From Frankia alni (GTDB taxonomy: Bacteria > Actinomycetota > Actinomycetes > Frankiales > Frankiaceae), in the NCBI GenBank assembly GCA_026225295.1, contig JAMFSN010000339.1:1-39670 (forward strand): a stretch of 39,670 nt of DNA, written 5' to 3'. The stretch's first letter is position 1. Each line of letters starts with the position of its first letter. A program made the translations under genes and the position numbers. Positions 14,348 to 22,733 of this stretch are shown piece after piece. Under the pieces are notes generated by a model, which saw only the letters and a list, made by a program, of their open reading frames with translations, made no database searches and was not told where the DNA came from.

Positions 14348-15610
14348 TCAGGAGGACGGGGCGACGGTCGCGCCCGGGATGGTCGTGCCGCAGATCGGGT
14401 CGGCTCCCTTGACCAGCTTGAAGGTGCTGCCTTCGAGCTTGGTGATCCACTCGCAGTTGTCGACGCCGCCGACGATGTTGGTGCGGTCGTTGACGTCGAG
14501 CTTGTGGTCGCCGAACAGGCCCAGCGCGGTGAAGGCGTGGATGTTGGACAGGGACTTGATGAGGGATGCGTTCGTCGGCTTGGCGCCGGCCGTCTTGAGG
14601 GCCTCCAGCAGCAGCCCGACCGAGACGTAGCCGTTGTACATCGCGAAGGTCGGTTCACCGGTGACGCCGGCGGCGGTCAGGTCGGCGGAGAACTGCTTGG
14701 TGGCGGCGGTCTGCATCTCGATCGGCTGGTAGGCGAGCACGAAGTAGACGTTCTGGGCGGCCTTCAGCGCGCCCGGGCCGGCCTGGGTCAGGTCGCCGCC
14801 GTAGCCGGTGGGCAGCAGCGCCGCCTTGAGGTTGACGCCCTGCTGGCGCAGCGCGGTGATCAGGGAGAACGCGGTGTTGGGGTCGATCGTGGCCATGAAG
14901 CCGTTGATGCCGGCCTTCTTCATGTCCAGCGCGACGGGAGCGACATTGGTACTCCCGAAGGGGAACTTCGAGTTGAGGTAGCCGACCTTGATTCCGGCGT
15001 GCTCCGCTGAGACCTTGGCGCCCTTGGCGGCCTCGGCCGACAGCGGGGAGATCGAGTAGCCCAGGGCGCCCAGGTTGGTGACGCCCTGGCTCTTGAAGAA
15101 CAGGCCGTGGGTGGTGGACACCTTGCTGCTGTGCAGGGCGCCGAACACGGAGAACATGTTCTTGGCGGTGATCCACTCGGGGCCGTCTTCGCCGGCGCCG
15201 ACGACCGGCACGTTGTGGGCGGTCAGGTAGCTGGAAACCGCGAACGTGAGGGCCGAGTGGGCCACCACGGCGGTGACATGGTTCTGGGTGACCAGTTTCT
15301 GGGCGGCGCTCAGCGCCGTGGCCGGGTTGGTCGCGGTGTCGGCGACGATGGTTTTGATCGTGTAGCCCTCCCGGGCCGCCAGCACCGTTCCGGCCTTCAG
15401 GCCATCGACGCTGGTCCTGTTACCCGACGCGGCCGGTCCGGTCTGGTCCGTTAACAGGCCGATCGTGATGGTTTTGTTGGCTTTTCCGGCCGCGCCGGTC
15501 GGGCTGCTGCTGCCGCCGCTGCCGGAGCTCGATGAGCTGCACCCGGCCGCGGCGACCAGCGCGACGGCTGCCGCGCCGGCGGCGAGCAGCTTGGTTTTCT
15601 TCTGGATCAT
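14348..15610 (-). CDS. Branched-chain amino-acid-type ABC substrate-binding lipoprotein
   Basis: The 420-aa product starts with a lipoprotein signal: MIQKKTK, a hydrophobic stretch, and the lipobox VAAAGC followed by a Ser/Gly-rich linker. The mature part is a periplasmic-binding type I (LivJ-like) domain: KTITIGLLTDQTGPAASG, ATALSAAQKLVTQNHVTAVV, YGGDLTQAGPGALKAAQNVYF. ATG 15610 is preceded by AGGA at proper spacing; an in-frame ATG 15763 would bury the signal peptide. No permease or ATPase genes lie nearby, so it is an orphan receptor for an unknown small ligand. Confidence 0.88.
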   Translation of the reverse strand: MIQKKTKLLAAGAAAVALVAAAGCSSSSSGSGGSSSPTGAAGKANKTITIGLLTDQTGPAASGNRTSVDGLKAGTVLAAREGYTIKTIVADTATNPATALSAAQKLVTQNHVTAVVAHSALTFAVSSYLTAHNVPVVGAGEDGPEWITAKNMFSVFGALHSSKVSTTHGLFFKSQGVTNLGALGYSISPLSAEAAKGAKVSAEHAGIKVGYLNSKFPFGSTNVAPVALDMKKAGINGFMATIDPNTAFSLITALRQQGVNLKAALLPTGYGGDLTQAGPGALKAAQNVYFVLAYQPIEMQTAATKQFSADLTAAGVTGEPTFAMYNGYVSVGLLLEALKTAGAKPTNASLIKSLSNIHAFTALGLFGDHKLDVNDRTNIVGGVDNCEWITKLEGSTFKLVKGADPICGTTIPGATVAPSS

Positions 15611-16128
15611 TGCTGTCCTGCCCATCGGTGAGTGGTGTCCACAGGGTGTGGGGCGATTCCGTGAGGTACGCGAACCGAACGCAGGGTCCGGCGGCGCGGG
15701 GCGCACGGCCCTGGTCGGGACCGAACGGGTCGGGACCGGAGTCATCGGCCCACCCGGGAACAAGTTATTTCCTTTGTATCAGCTAAAGATATTGGACCAA
15801 AGCGGCGGTACCCGAAGCTCCCACCGCCGCAGCGGCGCGATTCGGCCCGGATTGTGAGCCTCCCAGCCAACAATGTCACTTTGCCGATGAACAAATACAG
15901 GGCAGCAGGGTCACCCGACTCCATCCTTTTGGGCGGCCAGAGTGTGTCGGCAAGATTACAGTTCCCGACGTCGAAGTCAAGGTTCTCACAAGTCTTTGAC
16001 GTCGCGCGAGTAGGTAATCACGGCGGGTGGGTGCCTTCCGGGGGCCGGTTCACCGGAAAGTGCCTTGACGATCTCCACAGTTGGACAGAAGTTACCGGTT
16101 GGTATCAACCGCGACGCGAGGAGCCCCG
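15611..16128. other. Divergent intergenic region, lipoprotein and lipase genes
   Basis: About 520 bases hold no convincing gene and are noticeably more AT-rich than their surroundings between about 15760 and 16110. This is where promoters for the two divergent genes should lie. A TTGACG at about 16065-16070 lies upstream of the lipase gene, without a clear -10. Confidence 0.5.
16097..16110. promoter_or_regulatory. Perfect small palindrome before the lipase gene
   Basis: GGTTG (16097-16101), GTAT, CAACC (16106-16110). It lies 18 bases before ATG 16129 and just upstream of the GAGGAG ribosome-binding site, a position suited to a repressor operator or a small leader hairpin. Confidence 0.35.
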
Positions 16129-17394
16129 ATGCTTGCCCGGTCTGTCCGTAGAGCCCGACGGTGGGGGTCGGCCACCGCACTTCTCCTCGTCGCGATCCTG
16201 GCCATGCTCATCGGATCGGCGGTGTTATCCGGCGGCGCCCGGGCGGCCTCCGCCGTAGCAGCGGCTCCGGGTTCGCCCGACGATTCCTTCTACACCCCGC
16301 CGTCGCCTCTGCCGGCCGGTCGGCCGGGCGACGTCATCCGGTACCGCCCGGTCACCGCGACCGCGTCGATCAAACCGCCGACCGGTACGACGATCTACCA
16401 GGTGCTGTACCTGTCCACGGACGCACTCGGCCGGCCCGACGCGGTGAGCGGCACGATCTATCTGCCCAAATCCACCACGACGCCGCTGTCCAGGACGCCG
16501 ATCGTCGGTTTCGCGCCGGGAACCATCGGTCTGGCCGACAACTGCGCGCCCTCGCGGCTCCTGACCTCCCGCGACGGGATCAACTACAACCTGCTGGCCG
16601 TCTCGGCGCTGCTCAACCAGGGTTGGGCGGTCGCCGAGACCGACTACCAGGGCATGGGCACGCCCGGCGACCACACCTACGTGGTGGGCCGGTCCGAAGG
16701 GCCGGCGGTGATCGATTCGGTCCGGGCCGCGACCCGCCTGCCGCGGACGGGTCTGTCGCGGACCGCTCCGGTCGCGTTCTACGGGTACTCCCAAGGTGGC
16801 GGCGCCGCCGCGTGGGCCGGCGAGCTCGCGCCCCGCTACGCGCCCGAACTGCCCCTCAAGGGCCTTGCCGCCGGTGGGGTCCCGGCCGACCTGACCAAGG
16901 TCGCGGCCCTGCTCGACGGGGGTCTGGGATCCGGTCTCGAGGGGGCCGCCGCCATCGGCCTCAACGCGGCCTACCCGGACCTGGACCTGGACAGCTACCT
17001 GACGGCGGCGGGCCGGACGGCGTTCGCCGACATCCGGACGCGGTGCGTGGAAGGGCTGATCGTCAAATACCCCTTCAAGAAGATCTCCGACTACGCGACG
17101 ACCAATCCGCTCGACAGTCCGGCCTGGCAGGCCCGCCTGAGCGAGAACAAGCTCGGCGGGTCGCCCCCGAAGGCGCCGATCTACCTCTATCACTCGACCA
17201 GCGACGAACTCGTGCCGCTCGGCCAGGCGCTGACCCTGCGCGACACCTACTGCGCGGCCGGGGTCAACGTCGTCTGGAAGCAACTGGCCGGGGAGCACGC
17301 CACCGGGCTGCTGACCGGGCAGGCCGGCGCGGTCAGTTACCTGGCCGACCGTTTCGCGGGGAAGCCAGCCGTCAGTACCTGCGGTTCGGCGTAG
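16129..17394 (+). CDS. Secreted alpha/beta-hydrolase lipase
   Basis: The 421-aa protein begins with an Arg-rich n-region and a long hydrophobic signal segment (ATALLLVAILAMLIGSAVLS) ending near AASA. The body matches the secretory lipase (LIP) family: GDVIRYRPV, FAPGTIGLADNCAPS, AETDYQGMGTPGDHTYVVG. The catalytic triad is Ser221 in GYSQGG, Asp359 in STSDELVP and His390 in GEHATG. It would hydrolyse triacylglycerols or other esters outside the membrane. The start at ATG 16129 is supported by GAGGAG; the upstream ATG 16081 would spoil the signal peptide. Confidence 0.87.
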   Translation: MLARSVRRARRWGSATALLLVAILAMLIGSAVLSGGARAASAVAAAPGSPDDSFYTPPSPLPAGRPGDVIRYRPVTATASIKPPTGTTIYQVLYLSTDALGRPDAVSGTIYLPKSTTTPLSRTPIVGFAPGTIGLADNCAPSRLLTSRDGINYNLLAVSALLNQGWAVAETDYQGMGTPGDHTYVVGRSEGPAVIDSVRAATRLPRTGLSRTAPVAFYGYSQGGGAAAWAGELAPRYAPELPLKGLAAGGVPADLTKVAALLDGGLGSGLEGAAAIGLNAAYPDLDLDSYLTAAGRTAFADIRTRCVEGLIVKYPFKKISDYATTNPLDSPAWQARLSENKLGGSPPKAPIYLYHSTSDELVPLGQALTLRDTYCAAGVNVVWKQLAGEHATGLLTGQAGAVSYLADRFAGKPAVSTCGSA

Positions 17395-17430
17395 GCCGGA
17401 GCGCCCGGCCGGGCGGTTTCCGACCGCTGG

Positions 17431-18759
17431 TCAGGCGAAATCGGTGCGCAGGCGGGTCAGGCGCAGCGAGGCGATCAGCCAGGTGCCGCCGGCCTTGACG
17501 TAGGTCTCATGGTAGTGGCCGAAGCCGTGCAACTGCTTGATCGGACCGCCGTCGGGGTACTGGAGCCGGTCCTCCATCGCCCAGACGCCGGTTGCCGCGG
17601 TCGGTGAGGTCAGCGTGATCTCCGGGGTGTGACCGTGGTGGACGCTGACCGCCCGGGCCAGGCTCTCCCGGGTCATGGACACGAAGGACTCGACGCCGTC
17701 CTGCACGCCGCCGCCCGCGTCCCGCGTGTCGACCTGCACGTCCTTGGCGAACAACTCGCCGAAGCCGTCCCAGTCCTTGGTGTCGAGCAGCCGGAAGTAC
17801 CGGGCCTTGAGCTGCTTGATCGCCTCGATGTCGTCCGTGACGCCTCCCGGGGCCGGGGCCGGCGCGGTGACCGGCACTGGTGACGATGACGCTGGTGACG
17901 TTGCGGCGGGGCCGGCGCCGGGGCCGGACGTCATCCGGGCCAGGGCGCGCTCGATCGCGGCGTGGTGACGGGCGACCGGGCCGGCCAGCTCGCCGTGGGT
18001 GACGACGTACGGCTCGCCCGCGAGCACCTCGTCGAGCGCGCGCCCGGCGGCCGCGTCGGCGGTGGTCAGGTCGGCGGCGGTCAGGGGCCGGCTGGCCAGC
18101 ATGGCGGTCCGGTCGTCGTCGCGCGGCGCCGAGGAACGCAGGTCGGCGGGTCGGGCGGCGAGGCTGCTCTCCAGATGGCGAGTGATCATCCCGGCCGGGA
18201 AGATCACGCTGACCTGGATGGATTCCGGTGCCAGTTCGATGCGCAGGGTCTCGGCCAGGGCGACCAGGGCGGCCTTGCTGGCCTGGTAGGCCCCCAGCCG
18301 GGCGGCCGGCGCGAGCACGTTGGCCGAGGCGGTGAACGCGATCCGCCCGGTCCCGCCGCGCCGCAGGAGGGGCAGGAAGGCGCGGACGGTGCGGGCCGCG
18401 CCGATGACGTTCACGTCGAGAAGCCAGCGCCAGTCGTCGTCGGTCAGCCGCTCGACGGCTCCGAACTGCTGCACGCCCACGTTGACGAACAGCAGGTCGC
18501 ACCGGCCGAACCGGGTGTCGACCCCGCCCGCCACCGCGGTCAGGTCGGCGCCGGAGCTGACGTCGGCGCGGTGACCCTCGACCCGCACCGGGTGGGCGTC
18601 CGCCAGGGTGGCCGCCTCGGTGGTCGCCCGTTCGCCGTCGAGGTCGAGCAGGACGACGTCGCGGCCGGATGCGGCACAGCGGGCGGCCAGAGCCAGGCCG
18701 AAGCCGGACGCCCCGCCGGTCACCACCGCGACCTCGCGGGTCTGATCAGGCACCGGCAC
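17431..18759 (-). CDS. SDR oxidoreductase fused to a SnoaL/NTF2-like domain
   Basis: Residues 8-about 255 are a classical SDR: TGGASGFG cofactor loop, ADVSS, NVGVQ, TASAN with the Ser, and the YQASK catalytic pair. A Pro/Ala/Ser-rich linker (about 285-310) joins a C-terminal SnoaL-like (NTF2 fold) domain from about 312: IEAIKQLKARYFRLLDTKDWDGF, then HHGHTPEI, GFGHYHETYVKAGGTWLIASLRLTRLR. Such NTF2 domains include polyketide cyclases and dehydratases, so a two-step reduction and dehydration on one substrate is possible. GTG 18759 is placed five bases after GGAGG. A partly symmetric TTGAGAA-N7-CTCTTAA sequence lies at 18776-18796, upstream of it. Confidence 0.86.
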   Translation of the reverse strand: MPVPDQTREVAVVTGGASGFGLALAARCAASGRDVVLLDLDGERATTEAATLADAHPVRVEGHRADVSSGADLTAVAGGVDTRFGRCDLLFVNVGVQQFGAVERLTDDDWRWLLDVNVIGAARTVRAFLPLLRRGGTGRIAFTASANVLAPAARLGAYQASKAALVALAETLRIELAPESIQVSVIFPAGMITRHLESSLAARPADLRSSAPRDDDRTAMLASRPLTAADLTTADAAAGRALDEVLAGEPYVVTHGELAGPVARHHAAIERALARMTSGPGAGPAATSPASSSPVPVTAPAPAPGGVTDDIEAIKQLKARYFRLLDTKDWDGFGELFAKDVQVDTRDAGGGVQDGVESFVSMTRESLARAVSVHHGHTPEITLTSPTAATGVWAMEDRLQYPDGGPIKQLHGFGHYHETYVKAGGTWLIASLRLTRLRTDFA

Positions 18760-18775
18760 ACCGACCTCCGAAGAA

Positions 18776-18796
18776 TTGAGAACGTAACTCTCTTAA
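18776..18796. promoter_or_regulatory. Imperfect dyad upstream of the SDR-SnoaL gene
   Basis: TTGAGAA and CTCTTAA are separated by seven bases; five of seven pairs are symmetric. It lies in a locally AT-rich patch 17 bases before GTG 18759 and overlaps the likely promoter. A TetR-type operator would look like this, but no regulator gene is adjacent. Confidence 0.3.
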
Positions 18797-19020
18797 CACG
18801 AGTACGCAATTTCCACAAGGTCGGGCCGAAGCGGGCCGCCCGGGCGCCGGTCCCGGGGAGCCCCGGCCGGGGTCGCGCTGGTCGCGCCGCTGGTCACCCC
18901 GCCGCGCGCCGGACGGGCCTCGGGCGGGCGACCACGCTGGTGCTGGTGATGCTGGACGCCGCGGTGGGGGCCGGGCGCGCCGGGGGTGATGATCGGGACG
19001 CGGTCAGGCACCGGCTCATC

Positions 19021-19038
19021 ACCGTCGTTCTCGACGGT
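19021..19038 (+). terminator. Hairpin with T-run in the 18.8-19.1 kb gap
   Basis: ACCGTCG (19021-19027), TTCT, CGACGGT (19032-19038), then CTTTTC. This is a compact plus-strand hairpin followed by T residues. The neighbouring genes are both on the minus strand, so it has no obvious plus-strand client. On the minus strand it lies 80 bases past the stop of the second binding-protein gene and could still fold there. The rest of 18797-19119 shows no gene. Confidence 0.4.
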
Positions 19039-19119
19039 CTTTTCAAGCACCCCGCTCCCGACCCCGGACCCGGCCCGGGGAGGCGGCGCAACCGCCCGAC
19101 TGAGCGCGGTGCGGCCGGA

Positions 19120-20361
19120 TCACGAGATGCGTTGACCGCACAGGGGTCCGTTACCGACGGGGTCGAACCGGCGCCCGTCGGGGCTGATCCGCACCATCGA
19201 GTAACAGGTCGTGAGCTGCCCGAAGATTGTTCTCATGTTCACGGGGGAGGAGAGCAGACCGCCGGCGTCGTAACTGGTGACGGCGCGCAGGTTGGTGATG
19301 AAGGACGAGCGGGTCGGGCAGCGGCCGGCCGCCTGGAGACCCCGCAGCATCAGGTCCGCGTCCACCCAGCCGATAAGGGCGATTTCATTGGCCGCCGGTT
19401 GCTGCTGCGGTGCGTACTTGGCCATGGCGTCCAGGAATACCTGGTGAGCCGCGGACGGGCGCTCGAACGGTACGTAGCTGACCGAGATGCTCATTCCCGC
19501 GAGCTTTTTACCCACGGCGAAGATTCCCGGGTCATAGCCGATGAGCGAGAGAATCTTGATGGTGGGCATCGCGGCCCGGGCGGCCACCGCGATCTGGATG
19601 AACTCGGCCGGATCGACGATCCCGGTGATGAAGTCGGCGCCGCTGGCCTGAATCTGCCGGACGATGGCATCGACGTCGAGAACGGTCGGCTCGGCATTGA
19701 TCGTGATGGCCGGGATCCCGGCGGACTTCAGGCTGGCCTGCAGCTGGGCGCCGACCGGGACCGACCCGTTGGACAGCTTCGACAGGAGGATGGCCCCCTT
19801 CTTGACGCCCAGGGTCCGGGCGTAGTTGCCCCACGTGGTGATTGAACCGGTGCTGTCCGTTATCAGATTGAAGTAGCTGAACATGGTGGGGTACCTGGTC
19901 CAGATCGCGCTGTTCGACGTACCGACCACCGGGACCCCGGCGCTGGCCAGCCAGCCGGCCGAGCCCTGCGGCGAGGGGCTGAACTCCTGGATCGCGAACG
20001 TGTGGTCGGCGTTCACCAACTGCTGGGCGGCGGTGAGGTTCGGCTGGGTCTGGCCGCTGTCGTCGGCCCAGGCGTAATTCACCGTCCGGCCGTACACGCC
20101 GCCGCTGGCATTGGCGACGCCGAGGCGGGCGTCCACCCCGGCCCGGTAGGGCGCGAACGACTCGGAGTTCAGACCGCTGGCCGTGTAGAGCAGCCCGTAG
20201 TTGATCTGCTTCGGGGTCACACCGGTGACCGCGACGCACGACCCCGTCGATCCGGCGGTGGCGCCGCTTCCGCCGCACGCGGTGAGGATCACCGTCGCGG
20301 CGACCGCTCCGGCGGCGGTCAGGGCCAGCACGCGGTTCGACAAGTTGCCGAGGATGCCCAC
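19120..20361 (-). CDS. Second branched-chain-type ABC substrate-binding lipoprotein
   Basis: The 413-aa protein has a signal peptide (NRVLALTAAGAVAATVIL) with lipobox LTAC and a Gly/Ser linker, then a type I periplasmic-binding fold: INYGLLYTASGL, GVANASGGVYGRTVNYAWADDSGQ, TAAQQLVNADHTFAIQEF. It differs widely from the first binding protein and has four Cys after the lipobox, perhaps disulfide-linked. GTG 20361 has GGGAGG upstream at good spacing and puts the signal peptide near the N-terminus. Like the first, it has no adjacent permease or ATPase, so it either serves a distant transporter or acts as a sensor. Confidence 0.84.
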   Translation of the reverse strand: MGILGNLSNRVLALTAAGAVAATVILTACGGSGATAGSTGSCVAVTGVTPKQINYGLLYTASGLNSESFAPYRAGVDARLGVANASGGVYGRTVNYAWADDSGQTQPNLTAAQQLVNADHTFAIQEFSPSPQGSAGWLASAGVPVVGTSNSAIWTRYPTMFSYFNLITDSTGSITTWGNYARTLGVKKGAILLSKLSNGSVPVGAQLQASLKSAGIPAITINAEPTVLDVDAIVRQIQASGADFITGIVDPAEFIQIAVAARAAMPTIKILSLIGYDPGIFAVGKKLAGMSISVSYVPFERPSAAHQVFLDAMAKYAPQQQPAANEIALIGWVDADLMLRGLQAAGRCPTRSSFITNLRAVTSYDAGGLLSSPVNMRTIFGQLTTCYSMVRISPDGRRFDPVGNGPLCGQRIS

Positions 20362-20892
20362 GGGTACGCCTCCCGGTGTCGCGGCGCCCACGAACCTCGT
20401 CGGTTGCGACCGGCGCCAACCGGGGAACTTAGGGAAAAAGCAGATCTAGTGCCACTCTTGCTCGACCACTGCGTCCGTTGTGTTTTTTGTTCTTGCGGTT
20501 TGGCTCTGCTGGATTTTGGAACGGTGTGTTCAACGCGTCACCGTCGTCCGGCCGGCGGAAACCCTTGACCACTCGTCACTGGGCCGGTCGGTCCGGCCGG
20601 CTCGGCACCGTTCATCGCGGTCGGTCGCCCGGGTCCCCGGGAACCGGGCGGGGCGCCCGACGCCTTCCGCCGGCCCGGGGCCGGACGGACGACCATGACA
20701 GGTCGGCCTGCGGCGGCGCCGTCCGTCGATACACTCAGCTCCGTAACCACGGTCGGCGATGGGGCCGCAACCGCCCGCGACCGCCTGGGACCGCCGCGGT
20801 CGGGCCGGACACTTCGCGTAAAGTCGACGCGGCCGGGCGCCCGGTTCGGCGTGGCCGCCAGGGCGCGTGCGCGGGGTTGAGAAGGGGCGTTC
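20362..20892. other. Divergent intergenic region before the tellurite cassette
   Basis: About 530 bases without a supportable gene. A short frame from ATG 20695 exists but lacks a ribosome-binding site and resembles nothing. A patch at about 20455-20525 is T-rich (TTGTGTTTTTTGTTC), unusual here. I see no definite promoter. Confidence 0.45.
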
Positions 20893-22122
20893 ATGTCGGA
20901 TTCGCTGGATCTGAGCAAGCCGTTGACGCCGCCCGCCGGCCCGACCACGGCCACGGGCTCCGTCGGCGTCCTCGAACTCTCTCCGCCGGCCGCCGTTCCG
21001 GTCGTCGCTGACGACCGCGTCGACAGCATGGTCCCGCTCGACGAGGGAACCCGGGCCGAACTCCGGACCAAGGCCGCGGCGTTCGCCGATGATCTCGCCG
21101 GCCAGGACCCGAAGAGCCCGGCCTTCCAGGACAAGATCAACGACATCGCGCGGATGGGTGAGCGCGAAATCGTGGCCAGCGCCCGGGTCTCCAACCGGAT
21201 GCTCGACCGGCCGGCGGCCGCGCTCAGCAGCAGCCGCGGGGGGCGCGGCGGCGGCGACGCCCAGGCCCGGGTGGCCGGCACCCTGGTCGAACTGCGCCAG
21301 ACGGTGACCGAGCTCGACCCGGGCCAGGCCGATCTCAAGGGCGCCCGCAAGCTGCTGGGGGTGGTGCCGTTCGGCAACAAGGTCTCGCGCTATTTCCAGC
21401 GCTACCAGTCGGCCCAGAAGCAGCTCGACGGCATCATCAAGGCGCTCGACTCCGGGCAGGACGAGCTGCGCCAGGACAATGCCGCCATCGAGCAGGAAAA
21501 GGCCAACCTGTGGGCGGCCATGGGCAAGCTGACCGAGTACGCGACGCTCGCGAAGGCGATCGACGGCGCGGTATCCACCAAGATTGACCGGGTCCGGGCC
21601 ACCGACCCGGTCGCGGCCGACGCGCTCACCTCGGACGCGCTGTTCACCATCCGGCAGCGTCAGCAGGACCTGCTCACCCAGCTGGCGGTCAGTGTGCAGG
21701 GCTACCTGGCGCTCGACCTGGTCCGCAAGAACAACGTCGAGCTCATCAAGGGCGTCGACCGGGCCCAGAGCACGACCGTCGCCGCGTTGCGCACGGCGGT
21801 GATCGTGGCCCAGGCGCTGGCGAACCAGAAGCTCGTGCTCGACCAGATCAACGCGCTCAACGCCACGACCAACAACATGATCCTGTCGACCAGCGAGATG
21901 CTGCGCCAACAGTCGGGTCAGATTCAGGAGCAGGCGTCGTCCAGCACGATCGACGTCGAGACGCTGCAGAAGGCGTTCGACAACATCTTCGCGACGATGG
22001 ATGCCATCGACACCTACAAGGCCAAGGCGGTTGAGAGCATGGCCACGACCGTCACCGGACTCGAGACCCAGGTGGGACGCTCCAAGGCGTACCTGGAGCG
22101 GGCCCGCGCCAACGAAGGCTGA
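20893..22122 (+). CDS. TelA-family toxic anion resistance protein
   Basis: The 409-aa protein matches the TelA/KlaA family through most of its length: FADDLAGQDPKSPAFQDKINDIARMGEREI, VVPFGNKVSRYFQRYQSAQKQLDGII, TIRQRQQDLLTQLAVSVQGYLALDLVRKNN, VDRAQSTTVAALRTAVIVAQALANQKLVL. It is almost all alpha-helix and coiled coil with no membrane segment, preceded by a 40-residue disordered N-terminus. TelA proteins are linked to tellurite and other envelope stress, with no known enzyme activity. ATG 20893 follows GAAGGGG. It heads a cassette with the XpaC-like gene 37 bases on and the TerD-TerA gene. Confidence 0.88.
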   Translation: MSDSLDLSKPLTPPAGPTTATGSVGVLELSPPAAVPVVADDRVDSMVPLDEGTRAELRTKAAAFADDLAGQDPKSPAFQDKINDIARMGEREIVASARVSNRMLDRPAAALSSSRGGRGGGDAQARVAGTLVELRQTVTELDPGQADLKGARKLLGVVPFGNKVSRYFQRYQSAQKQLDGIIKALDSGQDELRQDNAAIEQEKANLWAAMGKLTEYATLAKAIDGAVSTKIDRVRATDPVAADALTSDALFTIRQRQQDLLTQLAVSVQGYLALDLVRKNNVELIKGVDRAQSTTVAALRTAVIVAQALANQKLVLDQINALNATTNNMILSTSEMLRQQSGQIQEQASSSTIDVETLQKAFDNIFATMDAIDTYKAKAVESMATTVTGLETQVGRSKAYLERARANEG

Positions 22123-22159
22123 TCGGCGTTCGACGCGATCGGCACGGACAGGAGGCGCC

Positions 22160-22681
22160 GTGTTGTTCCGGCGGCGTTCCGACTCCGCCGACCCCGCCGC
22201 GGAGGGAGCGCGCCCGGCGGCCGACGGCGACGGGCCCCGCGCGGCGGCGGAGGTCGTCCGGCCGGTGCGGCAGCTGCAGGGGGAACTCGCCGAACTGGTC
22301 CGGCGGGCGAACGCGGACGGGGGCCGGCTGCCGCCCGGAGCGGTACCGACCGTGCGCGACATCGACGACGTCCTGCGGCCGCTGCTGCGCTACATCGAGG
22401 CCCAGTCGGCCAGTGACGAGGAGCTGCGGCATCTGACCGCGATCATCCACGAGTACCTCCCCCGGGCGCTGGGGGATTTCCTGGCCCTGCCGGCCCAGTA
22501 CGCCGAACGGCCGGGCGTCACCGGCACCACGCCCGGCGACGACCTCGTCCGTCAGCTTCAGCTGCTCGACGAGGGCGCGGGCGAGTTGCAGGACCTCGTC
22601 TATACCGGCGACGCCGCCAAACTGGCGATCCAGGCGCGCTTCCTGGACGCCAAGTTCCGCCGGTCCGACCTCGATTCATGA
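22160..22681 (+). CDS. XpaC-like partner of TelA
   Basis: GTG 22160 lies four bases after GGAGG (22151-22155) and gives 173 aa. A disordered acidic/Ala-rich N-terminus (to about residue 35) precedes a helical domain: VRDIDDVLRPLLRYIEAQ, IIHEYLPRALGDFLALPAQYAE, LQLLDEGAGELQDLVYTGDAAKLAIQARFLDAKF. The YLP-then-Tyr pattern and the closing helix resemble XpaC proteins, which sit beside telA in Firmicutes, although similarity is weak and from memory. Position and spacing suggest co-expression with TelA. Confidence 0.6.
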   Translation: MLFRRRSDSADPAAEGARPAADGDGPRAAAEVVRPVRQLQGELAELVRRANADGGRLPPGAVPTVRDIDDVLRPLLRYIEAQSASDEELRHLTAIIHEYLPRALGDFLALPAQYAERPGVTGTTPGDDLVRQLQLLDEGAGELQDLVYTGDAAKLAIQARFLDAKFRRSDLDS

Positions 22682-22733
22682 CCCGCCGCCCGGATCCGGT
22701 CCGCCCCCCGACGCTGGTTCGGCCGGCCGCGGC

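Noticed and set aside
17962-19845. Open frame of about 630 codons on the plus strand
   Set aside because: It lies antisense to the SDR-SnoaL and substrate-binding protein genes and is low-complexity Gly/Arg/Asp/Val. The minus-strand genes have conserved motifs and ribosome-binding sites.
20530-22362. Open frame of about 610 codons on the minus strand
   Set aside because: It is antisense to TelA and the XpaC-like gene; TelA homology settles the coding strand.
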